Assembly (NCBI GenBank): GCA_029071325.1 | Contig: JAIEAP010000042.1 | Coordinates: 62,001-126,000 of the forward strand | Length of the DNA: 64,000 nt | Direction of reading: 5' to 3' | Source of the DNA: Lachnospiraceae bacterium | GTDB taxonomy: Bacteria; Bacillota; Clostridia; Lachnospirales; Lachnospiraceae | Shown: one piece after another, positions 60,608-64,000 of the stretch | Numbering within the stretch: the stretch's first letter is position 1 | How the letters are laid out: the number at the start of each line of letters is the position of its first letter | Notes under the pieces: model-generated | Told to the model about the DNA's origin: nothing | Databases searched by the model: none | What the model saw: the letters and a program-made list of their open reading frames with translations, nothing else | Program-made: the position numbers and the translations under genes

Positions 60608-61094
60608 CAGCTTCCAGTCTCTGATTGATCTTCAGTATGACAGCATACAATACAACAGATACTAAAAGCGTATATACCAGTTCCGGAATGATGATGTGGA
60701 GCATATAATAATCCAGCCGGAACTGTCCGCGAAACAGAAAACGCAAGAGATATATGATCAGGTTATATGCCAGATCGCTTGCCGTGATCATCAGCATGGG
60801 AAGCTTGATGTCATCGGGATAAAACTGTTTCTTGAAGCATCCGGTAAGAAAGCCGACATACATATACAGCAGGGCATAAAATCCCAGATATTCCCCGAAG
60901 AAAATATCCAGAAGTAATCCGCTGATAAATCCGATGGTCAGCCCTTCTCTGCGTCCTCTCATAAATCCGAAGGATGCACACACCACGATCATAAGATTCG
61001 GTGAGATGGATGCAAAGGACAATACCTGAAACACGGTGCTCTGCAACAGAAAGCACACAATGATGATCAAAGCAACATATATTTTCCTTCTCAT
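60576..61094 (-). CDS. mreD: Rod shape-determining protein MreD
   Basis: Integral membrane protein of the elongation complex. The 172 residues have about five hydrophobic helices and the family pattern SISPNLMIVVCASFGFMRGRREGLTIGFISGLLLDIFFGE. It overlaps mreC by 4 bases and PBP2 by 32. Confidence 0.93.
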   Translation of the reverse strand: MRRKIYVALIIIVCFLLQSTVFQVLSFASISPNLMIVVCASFGFMRGRREGLTIGFISGLLLDIFFGEYLGFYALLYMYVGFLTGCFKKQFYPDDIKLPMLMITASDLAYNLIIYLLRFLFRGQFRLDYYMLHIIIPELVYTLLVSVVLYAVILKINQRLEAVEKRSAAKFV

Positions 61095-61948
61095 GACGTG
61101 CCCATATCTTTCTTATCTAAAATAACCAGCACCTGCTGTAAGTGCTCAAAATCTACCACAGGGGTGATGGTCCCCGATTTGGTCAGGTGATTGGAATCCT
61201 CGGAAATACTGCTGATATAGCCAATTAGGATTCCCGGCAGATATTTGTCGCTGACATTTGAGGTGACAAGCTGGTCGCCGAGCTGTACCTGATTGTCCTT
61301 ATCGTTCAGATTAGAAAAGGTAATGACCTGATCTTCGGTCATGCTCACCAAATCTCCGTTGACAATACAGTTATCGGAGGTAGACAGCACCATACCATAA
61401 ACGCTGGAACGGTCATCTATGATGGAGCGCACTTTGGCGTAATGCGGCCCTACATCAATCACAATTCCCACCAGACCGCTGCCGGCAAGCACATTCATAT
61501 CAATCTCGATGCCATCCTCAGAGCCCTTGTCGATCAAAAATGTATGGAACCAGTTACCGGGATCTTTGCCGATGACGCGGGCGCCGGTCTTCTCATAATC
61601 AGAATACTGCTTATCCAGGTCCAGAAGCTGCCGCAGGCTCTCTAACTCGTTCTGGTCTAACTTCATGGAATTCACTTCCTGGGTCAGATCTGCCACCTGC
61701 TGCCGCAGAATCTCGTTTTCATCCATAACCTCATGCATGCTTTTTAGGTTGTCTGCCCGATCAGACATCCAGCTTCCGATGGAATTGATTCCTTTTTGCA
61801 TGGGACCAAATATAGTGCCTGCCAAAGTGTTTAGGGGGCCTCCGCCCAGATTCAGGGCGAAACTTATATACATAGCTGCAATACACACAACCGTCAGTCC
61901 GGGCAGTACATATTTCGCTGGTATTCGAAATTTTGGTTTTCGTCTCAT
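61091..61948 (-). CDS. mreC: Rod shape-determining protein MreC
   Basis: Links the cytoplasmic MreB filaments to the outside synthetic enzymes. The 285 residues contain an N-terminal membrane helix, a coiled coil (about 70-110, DRADNLKSMHEVMDENEILRQQVADL) and a beta-rich C-terminal part (ARVIGKDPGNWFHTFLIDKGSEDGI). It lies 12 bases after mreB. Confidence 0.94.
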   Translation of the reverse strand: MRRKPKFRIPAKYVLPGLTVVCIAAMYISFALNLGGGPLNTLAGTIFGPMQKGINSIGSWMSDRADNLKSMHEVMDENEILRQQVADLTQEVNSMKLDQNELESLRQLLDLDKQYSDYEKTGARVIGKDPGNWFHTFLIDKGSEDGIEIDMNVLAGSGLVGIVIDVGPHYAKVRSIIDDRSSVYGMVLSTSDNCIVNGDLVSMTEDQVITFSNLNDKDNQVQLGDQLVTSNVSDKYLPGILIGYISSISEDSNHLTKSGTITPVVDFEHLQQVLVILDKKDMGTS

Positions 61949-61960
61949 ATCATGCCTCTA

Positions 61961-62977
61961 TTATTTATAGATTCTGGCTTTCATACTGAATCCCAGATGA
62001 CTGTATTTCTCATCGGAAACGATTTTGTTGAGCCCGCGGACAGCGCTCTCCTCCGGCGACTCACATTTATTGACCTTGATATTGGTAATCTGTGTAAACA
62101 ACTGATCCAGATTATGAATCTGGGATGCACCTCCGGTAATGTAGATTCCCGCGTGGATGATATCCCGTGCCAACTCAGGGGGCGTCTTCTCCAAGATCAT
62201 TTTGATAGAGGTACAGATAGAATTCAGGTTATCTTTGATGGCGTCATAGACTACATCCGCAGAAATCTCCATCTCGATGGGAAGACCGCTTACCACATCA
62301 CGTCCCACTACTACCATGCTGCTCTCAAGTCCGGGAGTGCCGGAACCGAGTTCCTCCTTTAAGGCTTTGGCGGTCTTGCTGCCAATCACCAGGTTATAGG
62401 TCCTCTTGATGTAACTGATGATGGATTCGTCAATGCGGTTGCCGCCAAAGTGCAGAAGATCGCTGAGCACAAGACCGCCCAGGGATATGACGGAAATCTC
62501 TGTGGTATCTGCTCCGATATCCACGATCATGGCTCCGGTGGGCTCATTGACGTTCAGCCCAAGCCCCACTGCGTCCGCCAGCGGCTTCTCGCACAGCAGA
62601 ACGGACTTGGGATGCATCTTGCTTTTATAGAAAATATCGAAGAACGCTTTTTTCTCCACTTCCGTGATATCCGTGGGAACCGCCACAATAAACTCTGCAC
62701 CCCTTAGCTTATTCTTCAGATGCTTCTCCAGAAATTCCTGTATCATCGCCTGCATATTGTTGAAATCGGCAATCACGCCGTTTACAATAGGAAAGGATAC
62801 CTGGATATGCTCAGGGGCCTTTTCATACATGGCATATGCGGCATCCCCAAATGCATACATCTGGTTTTTATTTACAATTGCAATGGTATTTTTTTCGTTG
62901 AGTATTTTTCCGGTTGCCTTGCAATATACCTTCATATTAGAAGTCCCAAGATCAATTCCGTAAATGTTATTAGACAT
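61961..62977 (-). CDS. mreB: Rod shape-determining protein MreB
   Basis: Actin-like filament protein guiding cell-wall synthesis. The 338 residues start with the phosphate-binding loop YGIDLGTSNMKVY, have GAMIVDIGADTTEISVISLGGLV (phosphate 2) and HAGIYITGGASQIHNLDQLF (adenosine motif). The sequence is somewhat shorter and more diverged than canonical MreB (DLGTSNMK rather than DLGTANT), and may be of the Mbl/MreBH type. It overlaps radC by 8 bases. Confidence 0.93.
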   Translation of the reverse strand: MSNNIYGIDLGTSNMKVYCKATGKILNEKNTIAIVNKNQMYAFGDAAYAMYEKAPEHIQVSFPIVNGVIADFNNMQAMIQEFLEKHLKNKLRGAEFIVAVPTDITEVEKKAFFDIFYKSKMHPKSVLLCEKPLADAVGLGLNVNEPTGAMIVDIGADTTEISVISLGGLVLSDLLHFGGNRIDESIISYIKRTYNLVIGSKTAKALKEELGSGTPGLESSMVVVGRDVVSGLPIEMEISADVVYDAIKDNLNSICTSIKMILEKTPPELARDIIHAGIYITGGASQIHNLDQLFTQITNIKVNKCESPEESAVRGLNKIVSDEKYSHLGFSMKARIYK

Positions 62978-63683
62978 TTCTTTCTCCCTCCGGGGCGCCG
63001 GTCAGCATCCCCTGTTCCCTAAAACTAAAATATTGATTATCTCCGATTATGATATGGTCGGAAAGTGCCACGCCAAGAATACGCCCACCCTCCAGAAGCT
63101 GTCTGGTGATCTGAATATCCTGCCGGCTAGGTAAAATATCGCCGCTGGGATGATTGTGTACCAGTATCATGTGAACGGTGCGGTATTCCAACGCTTTTAA
63201 GAATATCTCCCGGGGTGAAACAAGGGAGGCATTCACTGTGCCGACGGATATCACTGCGTCGTGGATCAGTCTGCACTTGGTGTCAAACATACACAAAAGA
63301 ACGTGTTCTTTCTCTTCATGGCGCAGCCGTTCCATGTAATAGGCGGCAACGGAGCGGGCGTTTTGCAGTACGACCTCATGCATCCGGACCGACATGGAAA
63401 TGCGTTTGGACAGTTCAGCGATACATTTTAGCTGAATTGCCTTTACTCTTCCGATACCGGGGATCTGCTGCAGTTCCGCAAGGCTCATCTGGTGTAATGC
63501 CAGCAAATTGCCGCATTTTGCCGCCAGGATCCGTTTTGCCACTTCCACGGAGGTGGCGCCGCTTGTGCCTGTTCGTATAATGACTGCAAGAAGCTCTGCA
63601 TCCGAGAGAAATTCGGCTCCCCGGTGCTGGCATTTCTCATAGGGCTGTTCCGATGGCGGCAGGTGTTTGGTAGTGATGTTCAT
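62970..63683 (-). CDS. radC: RadC family JAMM-domain protein
   Basis: A 237-residue protein of the RadC family: an N-terminal helix-hairpin-helix region (QIPGIGRVKAIQLKCI) and a C-terminal JAMM metal-binding domain with HNHPSGDILPSRQD. The family's cellular role is unsettled despite the old link to DNA repair. The ATG at 63683 follows AAGGAAGG; the track start at 63734 has no such site. Neighbourhood with mreBCD is common in Firmicutes. Confidence 0.95.
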   Translation of the reverse strand: MNITTKHLPPSEQPYEKCQHRGAEFLSDAELLAVIIRTGTSGATSVEVAKRILAAKCGNLLALHQMSLAELQQIPGIGRVKAIQLKCIAELSKRISMSVRMHEVVLQNARSVAAYYMERLRHEEKEHVLLCMFDTKCRLIHDAVISVGTVNASLVSPREIFLKALEYRTVHMILVHNHPSGDILPSRQDIQITRQLLEGGRILGVALSDHIIIGDNQYFSFREQGMLTGAPEGERNV

Positions 63684-63750
63684 AAACCTTCCTTCCACTC
63701 TCTCACGGGATTTTGCCCATAGCCCTCCCCACAAGGCATATATCCATATA

Positions 63751-64000
63751 TTAGCACATCAGGCTGTTATTAACAAGTTTCTGTTCATTAAGTTTTTCTA
63801 AAGACATCAAAATCCCCAGTTTCGCGTGATACCATGTCAATCCGCCCTGGAAATACACGGCGTATGGAGGCTTGAGCGGACCGTCTGCACTGAGTTCTAT
63901 GGAGGAGCCCTGGACGAATGCGCCTGCTGCCATGATCACGTCGCTGTCGTAGCCCGGCATAGCCCATGGTTCCGGCGTTACATAACTGTCCACCGGCGCT
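63751..64000 (-). CDS. Aluminium resistance / methionine gamma-lyase family PLP enzyme, C-terminal part (partial)
   Basis: The last about 83 residues of a PLP enzyme; the frame is open to the right edge, so the track 'start' at 63993 (a GTG) is internal. The C-terminal pattern APVDSYVTPEPWAMPGYD, IMAAGAFVQGSSIELSADGP and PPYAVYFQGGLTWYHAKLGI is that of the family annotated as aluminium resistance protein or methionine gamma-lyase-like. Catalytic lysine lies outside the window. It precedes radC by 67 bases. Confidence 0.9.
   Translation of the reverse strand, partial: APVDSYVTPEPWAMPGYDSDVIMAAGAFVQGSSIELSADGPLKPPYAVYFQGGLTWYHAKLGILMSLEKLNEQKLVNNSLMC

Overview
The window looks like a chromosomal segment of an anaerobic, spore-forming Firmicute, most likely a Lachnospiraceae-type clostridium. 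This is an inference from gene content and order, not from any database search. The supporting points are: the block TIGR03960 radical SAM / TIGR03936 / RNase G / rplU / prp / rpmA / obgE / yhbY / nadD-yqeK / rsfS; short-form HisG with HisZ; RecU, RemA, SepF, YlmH, YlmE and YlbJ; MinCDE next to MreBCD; LexA diverging from a YneA-like LysM protein; and a small, very cysteine-rich 'chorion-class' protein. Genes are densely packed, many with 4-base ATGA overlaps, and no gap between genes exceeds 300 bases. I see no prophage, CRISPR array, rRNA or tRNA gene.

Layout. 1-2,475 (+): end of pheT, queA and a PilZ protein. 2,485-5,928 (-): aroF-tyrA-aroA, a shikimate/tyrosine operon with its own promoter. 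6,187-7,500 (+): a secreted InlB-repeat protein of unknown function. 7,629-10,049 (+): leuS. 10,124-12,502: unknown small proteins, a GGDEF protein and the cysteine-rich protein, which has a sporulation-type promoter. 12,564-14,339 (-): rqcH-type NFACT protein. 14,499-16,538 (+): yicC-remA-gmk-rpoZ. 16,616-20,678 (+): rimO-pgsA-cinA(C)-rsmD-coaD-coiled-coil protein. 20,679-22,469: ylbJ (-) and an M23 peptidase (+). 22,482-22,675: a large palindromic element. 22,690-27,467 (+): rsuA-type synthase, YgiQ radical SAM protein, RluA-type synthase, phosphatase, recU. 27,593-32,636 (+): hisZ-hisG-hisD-hisB-hisIE, where HisIE carries an extra, apparently degenerate HisA/HisF-like barrel.

32,708-41,315 (+): membrane protein, two radical SAM-linked proteins, RNase G, L21 leader-rplU-prp-rpmA, obgE, yhbY, a nadD-yqeK fusion and rsfS. 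A small element with inverted-repeat ends and a 10-base target duplication sits just before obgE. 41,389-43,242: lexA (-) and the SOS-type LysM protein plus a HAD phosphatase (+), with three LexA-box-like sites between. 43,417-46,598: acyltransferase (+), tyrosine recombinase and TtcA-like protein (-), dtd (+). 46,758-52,537 (-): cytidylate-kinase-like protein, rluD, lspA, ylmH, sepF, ylmE and an HlyD-like protein. 52,631-53,321: a DUF378 protein (+) and a P-loop protein (-). 53,416-64,000 (-): one long cell-shape and division cluster, from the end of an aluminium-resistance-type PLP enzyme through radC-mreB-mreC-mreD-PBP2-minC-minD-minE-rodA-mgsA to a D,D-carboxypeptidase.

Most of the window is housekeeping. 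The points most worth a second look are the two structured intergenic elements, the HisIE fusion with its pseudo-barrel, the LexA-controlled LysM/HAD pair, the sporulation promoter of the duplicated cysteine-rich protein, and the roughly 230-residue insertion in PBP2.
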